Positions 48,429 through 59,582 of a stretch of DNA of 64,000 bases are shown one piece after another. A model generated the notes under the pieces. It had not been told where the DNA came from. It did no database searches and saw only the letters and a list, made by a program, of their open reading frames with translations. The DNA comes from Actinomucor elegans (lineage: Eukaryota; Mucoromycota; Mucoromycetes; Mucorales; Mucoraceae). The stretch is taken from contig JAMSLZ010000005.1 of NCBI GenBank assembly GCA_026027325.1, positions 1,798,001 through 1,862,000 on the forward strand, read 5' to 3'. The translations under genes were made by a program, and so were the position numbers. Numbering within the stretch: the first letter of the stretch is position 1; the number at the start of each line of letters is the position of its first letter.

Positions 48429-49052
48429 GATGCATGTTTGTTCAGATGGAAAAGACAAAAAAAAAGCAAACAAGACCAGGAAATGTACTTTGGGGAATTT
48501 TAAGGATTATTGCGGGAATATTTGGGGACATTTTGAATCTCTGAATGGCTCAGGTGTTATCACATAACCCATGCTTTAAAATATTTGTCACACTGCTTGT
48601 CATATCGTTTGTACACATGACTTTACATAGTTAAACACGTTAGTCTATTTATGATCCAAGCAAGCCTAGTAGTATATATGTGACGATATACCATGACTGC
48701 AGGTACGAGAGCAGTATTTAGTTGGTTTGATCTCGAACAGGAAAAGCAAAAGAAAAGAAAAAAACTTTTAATAAACAAAAACAGCATAAAAACCACTCAC
48801 TAATCTAGACAATCATGTTTCAACTTGGGCTTTTCTTCTTTAAGATATAATGTTTAGTCTTGTTGGAATCAATAATAAAAACAGAGGCGCATAAATCGTT
48901 TCTTTCGAGATACATACACCCTATTATTCAGCTTGCGCGCTTTGGTTTGCTCTGATTGGCTAAAATCAAACTTGCACTCTAGTAGTAAGCTTCACAAAAT
49001 ATTTTTCTTCCAGTAACGCCCATACACTCTTTCTATTTGATAATTTCACAGA
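48429..49052. promoter_or_regulatory. shared divergent promoter of pyruvate kinase and Gir2 genes
   Basis: 624 bp separate two divergent start codons. A CCAAT box (minus strand) is visible as GATTGGCTAAAA at about 48953-48964. GC-containing segments (GCTTGCGCGCTTTGG, 48930-48944) stand out from AT-rich surroundings. Confidence 0.4.
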
Positions 49053-49879
49053 ATGACAGGTTGATTAAACAAGAAAAAGAATTATAATCTCGATCGATTC
49101 CTTAACCATGTATTTATTACCATAGACTATAAAGAAGAGCAAGCTAACGAGCTCGAGGCCCTTGCTTCCATCTACCCCGATGAATTCCAAGGTAAAAAAT
49201 AAATAAAAAATAAACTGAAACCAAAGCGCTAGATCTCGGCCTAATCACCTATTTGTTTAGCCATCAGTGAAACTGAATTCACTATTGCAGTATATCCTGA
49301 CGAACAAGATGAAGAGAATCCTCGTAAGCCATTGTAAACCAAAACATGATTATTGTCCATTAATGTTTCTATTTAGGTGGTCTATCTTTACATGTAACTT
49401 ATACACCGCAGTACCCTGACGAATTACCAGAATATGAAATTGAAACCATTGAAGGACAAATCCCTCAAACTTATTATACAAAGATTAGAGAGGCTGTCAA
49501 GTCAGCTGTAAGTGATTGTGAATGGACTCGCGTTTTTTTTTCTTACTAAAAGCCCACCTGACCATTAGGCCGAGGAATCCATCGGTATGGCCATGATCTT
49601 TACTATGGTGATGGCCATGAAGGAAGAACTCGATAATATCATGTTGGATGTACAAAAAGCAGAAGAGGAAATTATCAATGAAAAGAGACGTAAAGAAGAA
49701 GCGGCTGAACAGGCCAAGTTCATTGGTACCAAAGTGACAGTAGAGAACTTTATGGCATGGAAGAAAAAGTTTGATGCTGAGATGTTGGAAAAGGATGCTG
49801 TATTAAAGGCACAAAGAGCAAAAGAATTGAAAGGCAAATTAACAGGTAAAAATGGCTTGGGTTGCATAAAACAAAAACT

Positions 49880-49913
<34 letters not shown>

Positions 49914-50103
49914 TCTAGGCCGTCAATTGTTCGAACAAGATAAATCACTCGCGTTATCCGATGCTAAATACATGGATGAAGGTGATGTTTCGGTGGATGC
50001 CTCTCAATTTGATAAAGAAGAACGTGGCGGTGCATTGGATGATAGTGATCGACATGGAGAGGAAGAGAATGCTGTTTGGAAACAGTTTGATAAAGAAGAT
50101 TAA
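49053..50103 (+). CDS. GIR2: RWD-domain protein Gir2/RWDD1 (DFRP2), partner of DRG2-type GTPase
   Basis: Six exons (49053-49059, 49126-49191, 49261-49323, 49377-49507, 49569-49845, 49919-50103) give 242 residues, close to RWDD1 (243). The first coding exon is only seven bases (ATGACAG). It joins to give MTDYKEEQANELEALASIYP, the canonical RWD start. The RWD domain runs to about residue 110 (HVTYTPQYPDELPEYEIETI), followed by a charged coiled coil (KAEEEIINEKRRKEEAAEQA). The tail is acidic and contains the conserved TVENFMAWKKKFDAEML block. Gir2/DFRP2 stabilises Rbg2/DRG2 GTPase and binds Gcn1, so it can damp Gcn2 activation. Intron 5 ends with a 30-base poly-T tract before the CTAG acceptor. 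Confidence 0.93.
49883..49912 (+). repeat. poly-T tract (30) in Gir2 intron 5
   Basis: A homopolymer in the polypyrimidine position, ending six bases before the intron end. Confidence 0.9.
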
Positions 50104-50772
50104 AAACCTTGTACTAGACTCTCGTGGCCAAAAAAAAAAAAAAGATGCTGTGTGTGTGTATGTGAATGTATAAACTGTCAATAAGTATGTCTTTATTGAC
50201 ATCTCCCTAACAGTAAAAGTATGTGGGAGAAAAAAACTTGTTTGAGTGAGGTATACAAGCATGCACCTTGTTTAAAACTAAAAGGTGGCAAACTGGCTTT
50301 GTAGATCATTTCGATGACTTGGGAAATACTTAAACCTTCTCTATTTATACGGAATTGATATTGTAAGGAAGCTGGTTGGGTGTAGTTGGTTTAACCATAA
50401 TGGAAAGAGAATTTTTTTTTTTTTTTTGCTTGGATGGTTACAGCTCCTTTAATGAAAAGACTACCAACAAAGTTTGTTCAATTTTTTTTATTGCATAAAG
50501 ATCATTTCATGTTTTGCTTAATAAAAGTTAGGGGCCAGTTTTGAATTGTATGATCTTTTTTTAGTTCATTACAAAAAAAATCAATCTTTTTCATATTGAA
50601 AAAAAAAAAAAATAACATAAAAATACCTGCATATAACCTTGGTTATAAACTATTAAAAGAAATGACCAAAAATTCAGACAATTTCGGTTCAAAAAAGGTT
50701 TGTATCCCCGCTGCATTGCCTATCCCAATAACCTGGACGGTCTGTCATGACGCACACTAGTCTGTTCAAATT
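50104..50772. other. intergenic
   Basis: Short A and T homopolymers (for example 50131-50143, 50410-50427, 50599-50611). This gap is the 3' flank of the Gir2 gene and the promoter of the RCC1-repeat gene. I see no gene. Confidence 0.4.
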
Positions 50773-51908
50773 ATGCACAGACTGTATTCTTTTGGCTTCA
50801 ATGCATTTCGACAAACAGATGATAAAAACGACTTTCCATGTACAAATATTCCTCAATGCCATGCTCACATCAAAGCTTTGCTTTATGCCAGTTGGGAATC
50901 AACTGTATTGTTAAACGGTAAAACACGTTCAGTTACCCTTCCCTACAAAACCCAAGACTAAACAGTATTGTATGTAGATGCTAATGAATTGATAATTTGG
51001 GGATTCAAACCTATATGGCTTAATCAATTGGCAAATATATTCAAAAGCAAACGCGTGACAACAGTATTTGGCGATCCCAATGCAGTAATGGGGTTTATCG
51101 ACACTGAACGACAATTATCCATCATGACAGCTTCTTCAACTCTATTTGATTGTGTTAGCCAAGTGCAACAAGCGGTTTATTGTCAAGGCCAAGATGCTTT
51201 GTTTGTACTGGACATGAATGGAAGCGTGTATCAATATAATGGTACCGATATAAAAGAAAGACCTGCTCCGTTACCATTGCCCAAGGTGAGGGCATTGGCT
51301 GCTTCTCAAACACATGTCTTGTTTTTGACGAGCTCCCTTGATGCACCTGTTTACGCAGTTGGATCCAATCGGTTCTCGCAATTAGGCATTGATTATTCAC
51401 AGCAAATGGTAGATATACCAACCATGATAGACTACTTTGGTGGGTTGAGCGATGTGAGTCATGTAGCTTGTGGATTGTTTCATTCAGCTGTGATTATGGC
51501 AGGTGATGTGTATACCTTTGGTTGGGATCAAGAGGGTCGATTGGGATGTGGGGTAAATGAAGAAGAGGATATTGTGAGGCTGGCTGTTTTTCTGGACGCC
51601 TATGATCAGCCTGTGGAAGTTAGTGCGATCCAGGTTGTATGTGGATCTGCTCACACAGTAGTATTAGATGATCAAGGTAGCCTATGGACTTGTGGCAGTA
51701 GTAAGTTTCCTTGACAAAGATGACAAAACACATTGGTAACTCTTTTTCTTCAGATAAATACGCTCAACTAGGCCGTACGCTGCCAAACGATATAGATTAT
51801 GATCCTTACTTTCGTCGCTGTACTCAATTATTTGATCCCAAGATAGAAAAAGCAACTGATTGTTTTGCAGGACGCTGGAATACCTTTGTAACTACTACTA
51901 TAATATAA
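50773..51908 (+). CDS. RCC1-repeat (beta-propeller) protein
   Basis: Three exons (50773-50917, 50966-51700, 51754-51908) give 344 residues. RCC1-type repeats are visible: MHRLYSFGFNAFRQ, ELIIWGF, APVYAVGSNRFSQLG, HVACGLFHSAVIMAGDVYTF, GWDQEGRLGCG, VVCGSAHTVVLDDQGSLWTC and NKYAQLGRTL. The typical G-x-N/D-x-x-x-Q-L-G spacing indicates a propeller of about five to seven blades; early repeats are degenerate. It has no other domain, so it is not one of the large HERC or kinase fusions. It might act as an exchange factor or scaffold like SERGEF or Ats1, but RCC1 itself is larger and better conserved. The exact function is not determined. Its 3' end lies 47 bp from the convergent Mrp51-like gene. 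Confidence 0.85.
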
Positions 51909-51955
51909 TACAAAAAAAGAGTTTATTCAAAAAAAAAAAAAATTCTACTGTTACA

Positions 51956-52864
51956 TTATTGCTTTGCTGATGATGTGTTTTGAATCAATCCGGCGATTCT
52001 ACTCATAAGTTTATCATGATCTGGGTTTGCTTTTACATGTTTATCATCATCTTTCACTCTTCCTATCGATTCTTTTCTAGTCAAAAACATATCCTGTGTT
52101 GACATGGTGTTGGTAGTTGTATCTTCTTCAAATGCCAACATGAAAGGCAAGCTAGCTTGACCAGGAGGTGTTAATGTTAACACGACCTTGGGCTTGCCTT
52201 CGTCATCAATGTGAGCGCTTTCTACATAGAACGTACGTACTCTACGATCACCCAATTGACGCAAGCCCATAGAATGACGTCTGGGCAAGAAAGCCACCAC
52301 ACCGCCCACACCAACAGCATGACCATACTTGAGACTGTTCAAGATACGACCCTCTACTGGATAAGCTTGGTTGGGATCGCGTGTGTATTCACTGTAGGTG
52401 GCGCCAACAGGACTTTCGGCGGCTGATTCAGCAAAACTAATTTGCAAGTATTCGTACATTTGATCAGGTACCATTTTTTTGCTCTTCAATAATTGTTGGA
52501 AAGCAGGTGCTTGCTTGCTGACATGTTTGACGAAGCGGTTAAACTGGGCAGGGGTCATCTTTGCGATATTGTGCGTATATTGATCATGACGTTGAGCAGG
52601 TTTTTTAGAATCAGGAAAGTTTTCCTTCCAACGCTTAACAAAGAGCACTTGTGAATTGCCGGATTGCCAAGGTGTTTGGTGCTCTGCCGTGTCTAAAGCT
52701 TCGATCGTGGCATAACGAGTACGAATGACAGTGGGTAAATTACGCTTGAGACCCCAATCGCCAACCTGTTTGCGTTTAAGAGGGGTCGTATAGACTTGGT
52801 TGATGCTGCGATCGTACGATGCGAGTCGTGAAGAACGTAATAAACTGGCAAACGAGCTGCTCAT
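51956..52864 (-). CDS. mitochondrial small-subunit ribosomal protein, Mrp51 family
   Basis: A single exon of 302 residues, starting at MSSSFASLLRSSRLASYDRS; an in-frame extension upstream has no better support. The N-terminal block MSSSFASLLRSSRLASYD, QVYTTP and GDWGLKRNLPTVIRT, with IEALDTAEHQTPWQSG, is the hallmark of the fungal Mrp51/Rsm family (bS1m). The central block around AVGVGGVVAFLPRRHSMGLR matches the conserved core. Basic, Ser/Arg-rich residues at the N-terminus can act as the mitochondrial targeting signal. In yeast Mrp51 helps recruit mitochondrial mRNA leaders to the 37S subunit. The C-terminus is polar and poorly conserved. Confidence 0.88.
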   Translation of the reverse strand: MSSSFASLLRSSRLASYDRSINQVYTTPLKRKQVGDWGLKRNLPTVIRTRYATIEALDTAEHQTPWQSGNSQVLFVKRWKENFPDSKKPAQRHDQYTHNIAKMTPAQFNRFVKHVSKQAPAFQQLLKSKKMVPDQMYEYLQISFAESAAESPVGATYSEYTRDPNQAYPVEGRILNSLKYGHAVGVGGVVAFLPRRHSMGLRQLGDRRVRTFYVESAHIDDEGKPKVVLTLTPPGQASLPFMLAFEEDTTTNTMSTQDMFLTRKESIGRVKDDDKHVKANPDHDKLMSRIAGLIQNTSSAKQ

Positions 52865-53400
52865 TGTAGTTTGAAAGAGAAGGAATCGTTTTGTGTTTTG
52901 GCGGCCCCTTGCCAAAAATTTTCAAACTCGGATCGGGGATCCATCAGACAAAGCAAAACCGTCAAAAAACAAAAAAAAAATACAAATTGGATTGCGAAAG
53001 TAATTGGGGATCCGCCCAATCCAATGGCGACGGTGCCTGAATTTCCGAGAAGAATAATAATAAAAAAAAACAAATGATCATAGCAGCTCAAAGCATATAT
53101 GCGCGATCCAACGTGGCTTGGTCCAGATCAATATGAACTGAGATGATTACACGCAACTGTCAAAATAGCCAGTTGAATGAGCAATATGGGTTTATTCACC
53201 CATTCTCTTTATGGGTACAATGGGGTACACAAACAAGATAATAATGAGCTCTATTATGTTTCAAGCTTAGCCAAAAAATTATTTTTTTTTTAGGGCAAAT
53301 AAAACGAGAATAAACCCACACAGCCTTTATCATATACAAGCTCTTTTTTCCCCCCTCCTCCCTTTTTCTTCTGATTTCTTTTTTTTTTTTATATTATATC
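52865..53400. promoter_or_regulatory. divergent promoter region of Mrp51-like and FHA-RING genes
   Basis: 536 bp lie between divergent starts. Two GGGGATCC segments (52936-52943 and about 53008-53015) and neighbouring CCCAATCCAATGGCG supply CCAAT motifs. Pyrimidine-rich tracts precede the FHA-RING start (53345-53390). No gene is seen. Confidence 0.4.
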
Positions 53401-54530
53401 ATGGACACTGATACACATAGTTTACGCATAGTACCTCATCTCGATTCCAGCAATGCTCTTGTATTTCCAATCATGGAATTTACGTTGACTGGGTCGAATA
53501 TACTCAAGATTGGACGTTCTATTATGGACAATCATAACCATAGAAGACAGTCTACGTCGCAAATGACTTTTAGGAGTAAAGTAGTGAGCAGAAAACATGC
53601 CGAGATATTCATTCAAGCGGGCAAGGTGAGGTCGCTTTGCCAAGCAATAAAGAAACGTAGAACTGATTTATCAAAAAGGTCTTTTTACGCGATATGCAAT
53701 CTTCGTCAGGTACTTTTTTAAACAATAGAAGATTATGTGCAGCAAATCAAATGTCGCAGCCATTTCAATTGCACGATAATGATATAATTCAACTTGGCGT
53801 TGATTATCAAGGAGGAACACAAGGTAAAAATAAGCTTCTTCTTTTTTGTGTGTATAGTCTTATCATCCATTTAGAAATTTACCGTTGTGTCAAGATGAGG
53901 TTGGAACTAGACAAGAATCAACAAAAAGCAGATAATATGAACAAATACAAGTAGGTGGTGTAGTTCATGTGATGAGCTTGTCGCTCATATTTTTTTTTTT
54001 TTGTTTATGTTAGTCTCAAGACGTACAATACACTTCGAAACCTTACCACACCGCCCAATCATAGCCCATTCTGTGTCAAGGACCTATCGGCTTCACTTGA
54101 TGATGATGAAGAAGAAGAGTCTGATGATAATATTCATGTGGATGAATGTTGTATTTGTCTGTTTGCCATCGCGCCTTTCCAAGCTTTGTTTGTAGCTCCA
54201 TGTTCCCACACGTTTCACTATAAATGCCTGCGTCCTCTGCTATTGAATCACCCGGGATTTCAATGTCCATTGTGTAGAAATTATGCAGACTTGGAAGCCA
54301 GTGTGTCTGTAGAAGTGGAAGAGGTAGCTCATCTATTTATATTAACATATAATATACTCACCTTCTGATAGGTCAAGGCAATGCTCAAGACAATGAAATC
54401 ACCACCGCAAGGTATGGAGATATAAATAAACGATTGGCACGCTGTTAATGAATTGAATGAGTTAGATATTGGTAATAATGGTGCATTTATACTTGCAAAA
54501 CCTACTTCTATTCCATCTTCAAATACTTGA
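53401..54530 (+). CDS. FHA-RING E3 ubiquitin ligase, Dma1/Dma2 type
   Basis: Six exons (53401-53625, 53679-53823, 53875-53950, 54014-54323, 54372-54411, 54466-54530) give 286 residues. An FHA domain at about residues 15-120 shows KIGRS, SKVVSRKHAEIF, SSSGTFLNNRRL and DNDIIQLGVDY, the phosphothreonine-binding loops. A RING-H2 finger follows at about residues 200-245: CCICLFAIAPFQALFVAPCS, HTFHYKCLRPLLL, CPLCRN, with the C3H2C3 ligand order. Between them is an acidic linker (DDDEEEESDDN). FHA plus C-terminal RING is the Dma1/Dma2/Chfr-like layout. These ligases link mitotic phosphorylation to ubiquitination in the spindle checkpoint and septation control. The mid-length and simple architecture fit yeast Dma proteins better than animal CHFR. 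Confidence 0.9.
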
Positions 54531-55167
54531 AAAAAAAATACCCTCCATTATAATAATAAAGATGTATGAACAAAAGACATGATTGGTTTATTTCATTCAG
54601 GCACGCTTCTTATTATATGTGTGAAATTCCATTTTAGCTAAGCAAAAGTTGTTTCATGTAGTTGTAATAGAGCACATGCTGGTAATGTCGATCAGCGAGT
54701 GAACTAGTCTAACAATCAAGATAGCTATCTAGATGTTTTATAGTATGTAAACAAATGATGATATCTCGATTTACAATGAAGAGTATGATATATGTGTATA
54801 TGTATGTATACATATATATATATATATATATATTTATATACTATTATGATTATGATTATGATCATTATATTATATTATATTAACCTTTCAAATGTATACT
54901 CCAAAATGTCTCCTATTCTCCAATAATCGAAAGATTTTTCTACTTGTCACGTGGCAAGCTTATATTGACTTGCTCCTGTAAACATATAATTTACGGTCGA
55001 GCCAGTTCAATGAACCATTGTTCGTAGTACAATAATAGGAGAACAACACAAAGGAGGCCGGAGAAAGAAACTGAATATAAAGCGCAGTGATCTACTCTCT
55101 TTTTTTATATATATTTCTTTTTTTTTTTTTCTTTTCTTTTCTTTTTTTCTTCTTCTTTATACTCTAA
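54531..55167. other. intergenic with TA repeat
   Basis: A (TA)n stretch (about 54795-54840) followed by TATATTATATTAT-like sequence. A T-rich tract (55095-55160) just before the next start codon looks like core promoter. I see no gene. Confidence 0.4.
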
Positions 55168-55694
55168 ATGCCATCATTATCTTTTCTATTCAATAACAAG
55201 CAAGAGCACTGTTGTTCCTGCGGATGTCATAACGAACAAGAAACATCTTCTATATTATCACCTACGCGTTGGTTTCCGCGTATTCGTCGTCGATCATCCT
55301 CTTCTTCATCAACAAGTAGCAGCAACAGTTTAACCATGTCCTTATTCGAAGAGGAATACAATTCAACACAAGATAATAAACAAATCGAACAATTTCAAGA
55401 AGCATATCAATTAGCAGTGGACGAGGTATGATATTTACTTGTACATTGATACTTTTTCTTTTTTACTGATACACTACGCAGATCGCCTACGCTGTTGAAT
55501 CCTATGGTTCCATTTACTATAACGGTGATCTTTTAACAGCCACCGAGGCAGTAGATGACTGCCTAAATCGATTTCAGAGCATAATGCAAACACTGGATAC
55601 AGATAAATCCTATCAGTTCCAACAAGAATGGACAGACACTTTGTTTGAACTTCGATCTCATTTAGATTCCTTACCATTTTCCACCGATTCATAA
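55168..55694 (+). CDS. small protein of unknown function
   Basis: Two exons (55168-55425, 55482-55694) give 156 residues. The N-terminus has Cys/His residues (HCCSCGCHNEQE) and an Arg/Ser stretch (RIRRRSSSSSSTSSSNS). The C-terminal 95 residues are helical and acidic (FQEAYQLAVDEIAYAVESYG, LTATEAVDDCLNRFQSIMQT, TDTLFELRSHLDSL). The intron is clean (GTATGA to GCAG) and keeps the same helical pattern across the junction, so the gene looks real. I do not recognise the family. It ends 146 bp from the convergent CDF gene. Confidence 0.7.
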
Positions 55695-55840
55695 TATGAT
55701 TATCCATTATTTATATCTATTATGCACACTAAAAAAATCATTTCATAAGCAAACATATACGATACCACTATGCCCTATACCAATGCACATTAAATTTTTG
55801 TTTTATTTTATTTTATTTTTATTTACATCACTGTTGTTAA

Positions 55841-57286
55841 TCAGTAATCGAGTTCATGCTGTTTAAGGGAATTCTTTTTTAAACAGTCTAGATCAAAGTC
55901 TATATGGATGATGACCTCTTGAACATGTTTATGCTGTTGCTGAATAGCCAATCTCACCTTTTGCTCTATTCGATATGCTTTGGTAATCGATAATTGCGGA
56001 TTTAATTGGATCACCAAGTCTAAATGATGAAAAGGGCCAAACTTACGACCACGTATCGAATGAAAGTTTAGTAAATCTGGCTCTGTGAACTAACCATAGA
56101 TGTGAGTTATCTGCATCATGCTCAAGTTAGATCTTTACCTTGACTTGGCTCACGACTTGTTTAATCTCTTCTAACTCAGATTCACCAATACTCTTATCCA
56201 ATAGTTCCTTGGTAGATTGACACATAATATCTGTTCCACTCTTTAATATCATACCGGAAACAATCATACCGCCCAAGGGGTCAAAGATAGGGATACCCGC
56301 ATAAGTGCCACCTATTGCTATCAATGCCACAAAGCTAGAATACGCATCCGATCGGTGATGCCTGTGCATATCATCAGACTGTGATTCCATCTACACACAA
56401 AACGTTTCTTCTTACCATGCATTCGCTATCAATACATCACTCCGTTCACTTTGCCCTACTTTGAGTGCTAGGACAGATGAATATATTGTATATGCCTAAC
56501 AAGACGCTACTTACTGATACGGTATAGCCATTCTTTTACTAGTACACTACTTAGAGCAAACCAAGCTGCATTCGGATCCAATACTGCGTTGTTATTATGG
56601 CTGCCTTTGATGGCCGTGAGTGCGTCTGTGGCGGAGGATAACTGGTTCAAGGTAGCCAATAACAAGTCGAATGAATGAATACCAATACCGAGACCCCCCG
56701 CAATCAATAATGCCGAGACTGACAATGACCCCATCGTTTCGTATTTACCTAAAATAGAAACTGTGAGCCTATGGCAACATGTCTACCCAGGTATGTATAC
56801 CTACCATACCCATAAGGATAGATATGATCAGGTACTTTTCTCGACATTTTAAAAGTATATAAAGTAACGAAATCACTTAAAAGATCTGATAAAGAATGAG
56901 CCGCATCAGCTAATAGAGCAGCTGAATTCAAAAACCTATATATATATATATAAATAATAAATAACAGCTATCTGTCAAGTGAATTCGATACATACCACCC
57001 AGCTGCTCCTTTAGATACTGTCAACCCCACATTGGAAACAAACCCAATCCAAGTTACTTGCATTCCTCTCTTACCTATCACACAAAGAAGTTAGTTATGG
57101 GCTGTTACTTGTATAACTTGGCAAATATGTACTTGAAAGTTCCAACATGGAAGCAAGATCTTGGGGATGAACATGAGCGCCATGCTGCTCTTGCTTAATA
57201 TTAATCTGCCGAGTGAATAACTTGGATCGCCTTATAGTTATAGTATGACGATAACACTGTATCAGTGGCCGTCTTGCTCTCCACAT
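55841..57286 (-). CDS. cation diffusion facilitator, mitochondrial MMT type
   Basis: Seven exons (57286-57133, 57074-56996, 56935-56805, 56748-56515, 56467-56416, 56361-56139, 56089-55841) give 373 residues. The first 40 residues are Arg-rich without acids (MWRARRPLIQCYRHTITIRR), a good mitochondrial presequence. The membrane part holds the metal-binding HSLSDLLSDF motif (AALLADAAHSLSDLLSDFVT; H-x-x-x-D and D-F) and YGYGKYETMGSL. The second site is ANAWHHRSDAYSS, with HHRSD at the A-site. FDPLGGMIVSGMIL follows, then a C-terminal cytosolic-type domain (IRGRKFGPFHHLDLVIQL). The residues match Mmt1/Mmt2 iron (Fe/Mn-like) exporters. They use a proton gradient and are thought to release iron from mitochondria. 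Substrate preference is inferred from family. Confidence 0.9.
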
Positions 57287-57485
57287 AGTTTTTTAAAAAA
57301 AAATAATATAATAAAAAAAGATAGGTACAGATTTTTATACCCCCTCCCTAGGACTTTATCAGATCCTTTTAATGATTGGTAAATTCATGGTATCGAGATA
57401 TGATTGGATATGGATCGAACAAGGTTAGACTTTTCATAAGGCAAGTGTTACCAAATTTAATGGATACCAACCCAGGATGCAGTGG

Positions 57486-57520
<35 letters not shown>

Positions 57521-57778
57521 ACTTGACCTTTAGACAAATACACACATTCCGTGCTAGTATGACGCGCTTGGTTTAAATCGAAACAGAGTATATGAAACAA
57601 GCGCATCTTGTTTGTAATCTTTAATCAGTAAGCGGATCTTTAAAAAAAGACCCTTTATTTTTCCTTCCCCTGAGTCTCTAGCTACAAAATAGAATACCCG
57701 CTGTTATTGTCCATTCTATTCATCCTGTGCTTTATAGTATTCATTTGCTAAAGTTCACTCGTCTTTTTTTTCATATGC
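57287..57778. other. intergenic with poly-A tract
   Basis: Upstream of the CDF gene. A run of 32 A spans 57486-57517. No gene is seen. Confidence 0.4.
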
Positions 57779-58350
57779 TCAATGTCTCTGATTTAATCGT
57801 TGACATATAAATGCGTTGATTTCATAGAATATTAGAGACCAAATAAATGATTCATCACCATGGATATCACAAAGTACACCTGGGTTTAAAACTAGCCATA
57901 ATAATAATATACTTTTTATTTTATTTTTTGCAATAAAGTAGGTGTGTTCTTGATTAATTATTATGAATATCCTTTTTACCACAATGGCTAATGACAGTAA
58001 TACACTAAATAATTTTGAAAACATAGCTTGTTTGATTTCTGGAGCAATAGTTTCTGTTTTATGTTCTTGTACATCATCTAAAATAGATAAAAAATGTATT
58101 TTATATGAATCTTGTTCATATGATAAAGCGCGTTTTTTATAGTATCGTCTTGTACAGCTGTCGTTCCCATTTTGCAACGTAATATCTCACATGCGAGCTT
58201 CATTAACTCTCAGGTAAAATGCGGTTTTATTGAACACCTGGGTATATTATTAGTGTTATTATTATCATATACTGCTACTATCTGCTCCTCCTCCTTGATA
58301 TCCTCGACAAAAGCCAAAATTTTACAGCTAGCATATTTCAACAGTCAATC
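57779..58350 (-). pseudogene. gene relic, family unknown
   Basis: On the minus strand one frame (58177-57779, about 132 codons) opens directly after a stop and lacks an ATG in the right place. It nevertheless reads like protein: NGNDSCTRRYYKKRALSYEQ, YKIHFLSILDDVQEHKTETI, APEIKQAMFSKLFSVLLSLA, IINQEHTYFIAKNKIKSIL. Immediately upstream (about 58345-58210) another frame reads KILAFVEDIKEEEQIVAVYD before a TGA. The pieces look like successive parts of one protein broken by stops and a frame change. The family is not recognised with certainty. It may also be a gene with an undetected intron. Confidence 0.4.
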
Positions 58351-58399
58351 AAGATATAACTTTGTAATTTGGTATACACGGAAATAAAAGTATTATGTT

Positions 58400-59297
58400 T
58401 TCAGTACTTTAACTTTTGACTATTATGCATAGATGTCAAGTGGATTTATATCAATTTTTGCTTCCCAAGAACAATATACGCCTTTTTTTTAAATTTTTTT
58501 TTTATTACTTGTTGCTTTCTTTATAAAGTCTGTGTCATTTGGAAAAACGTTGAATGTTCTACAAAGTCTGTTAAACAAAAAACAAAATATAGTCAAATCG
58601 CGTTTTCGATTCTGTGTGATAGTATAAACGTTTGATCCATCAGTTATCGCTTGGGAAATTGACATCAGCAGAACAGAAGAGATCTCGGCTAAACTCGACC
58701 AAATGCTGAAGTTAGGTAGTAGTCCTCATTAAGAGCCGACACCTATATATACTAAAACCTTGGTTTAAAGCCAATGCAGTGGATATCTTGTTAATTTATA
58801 GTTTTCACTGGTTTGCTGATTCACTTTCTCATCATCCAACTGAAAATCTTGAGCTTAACTTGTTAGAATGACATGGTAGGTATGTTTTTTCTATCAGCCA
58901 ATGACGTCAAAAACCAGTGATATAATTGTATGGGAGTAATGGTTTTGGAAGTGAAAATACGTTATCTATTGTCCTATTCCAAGGGAAGAAGGTCCTTTAT
59001 CTCTTTGATTTCAACCGTAAGTACCTATTCTCTTTTAGCAAAAGTCTTTGAGCCAAGCACTAGATAGTACCTTCTTTATTCTCTTTGCAGTCAAGCTTGA
59101 GGCACATACTCTCACTTTGAATTTCCTGTTAATGAACGAACATATGCACTGAACATGTTATGTAATATATCATGTAAATGTGTTATTTTGAATTAAAATT
59201 CGAAGGCAGCGATGAAGATATATTGCTCTATAAAGCTTCAAGAAGCGTCTAATATTTTTTTTTTCGTACTTTTTTTTCATATTTTATACTACACACA
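58400..59297 (+). pseudogene. second gene relic
   Basis: A frame near 58632-58732 reads FDPSVIAWEIDISRTEEISA and KLDQMLKLGSSPH before TAA. It is followed by EPTPIYTKTL with further stops. Near 58930-59012 a different frame reads YGSNGFGSENTLSIVLFQGK and KVLYLFDFN, ending at a splice-like GTAAGTACC with a TTTGCAG acceptor about 80 nt later. Coding character is patchy and interrupted, consistent with a decayed multi-exon gene. The last 150 bases are the promoter of the next gene (T-rich tract at 59253-59280). Confidence 0.3.
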
Positions 59298-59582
59298 ATG
59301 TCTGATACACAAGAGATTCGTCAACGTTGTGCAAGAAATAAAGCTTCTGCAACAGCCAACATGGCATTGGCCGCAGCTGAATTAGAAGCTGCTATCTCCA
59401 AAATGGTGCGAGATACTCTTCAAATCACGTCAGAATGCGCCCAGACTATCGTTGAGTCTTCCCGCAAGAAACGAAAGTTTGATAGAGATACGAACCAGAA
59501 CAAAGAAGACAAAGATAAAGATTCAGAGGACGAAGATTCAGAGGATGAAGGTGACGAAAAAGAGTACGTTATAGAACAATAG
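59298..59582 (+). CDS. small acidic-tailed protein of unknown function
   Basis: A single exon encodes 94 residues starting MSDTQEIRQRCARNKASATA. Residues 15-60 form an Ala-rich amphipathic helix (ANMALAAAELEAAISKMVRD). A basic cluster KKRKFDRD, a possible nuclear signal, comes next, then an acidic tail (KDSEDEDSEDEGDEKEY). A pyrimidine tract and TTTTATACT precede the ATG, as for other promoters here. Ala-helix plus basic cluster plus acidic tail suggests a nuclear or chromatin-associated protein, which is a guess. I do not recognise the family. Confidence 0.6.
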   Translation: MSDTQEIRQRCARNKASATANMALAAAELEAAISKMVRDTLQITSECAQTIVESSRKKRKFDRDTNQNKEDKDKDSEDEDSEDEGDEKEYVIEQ

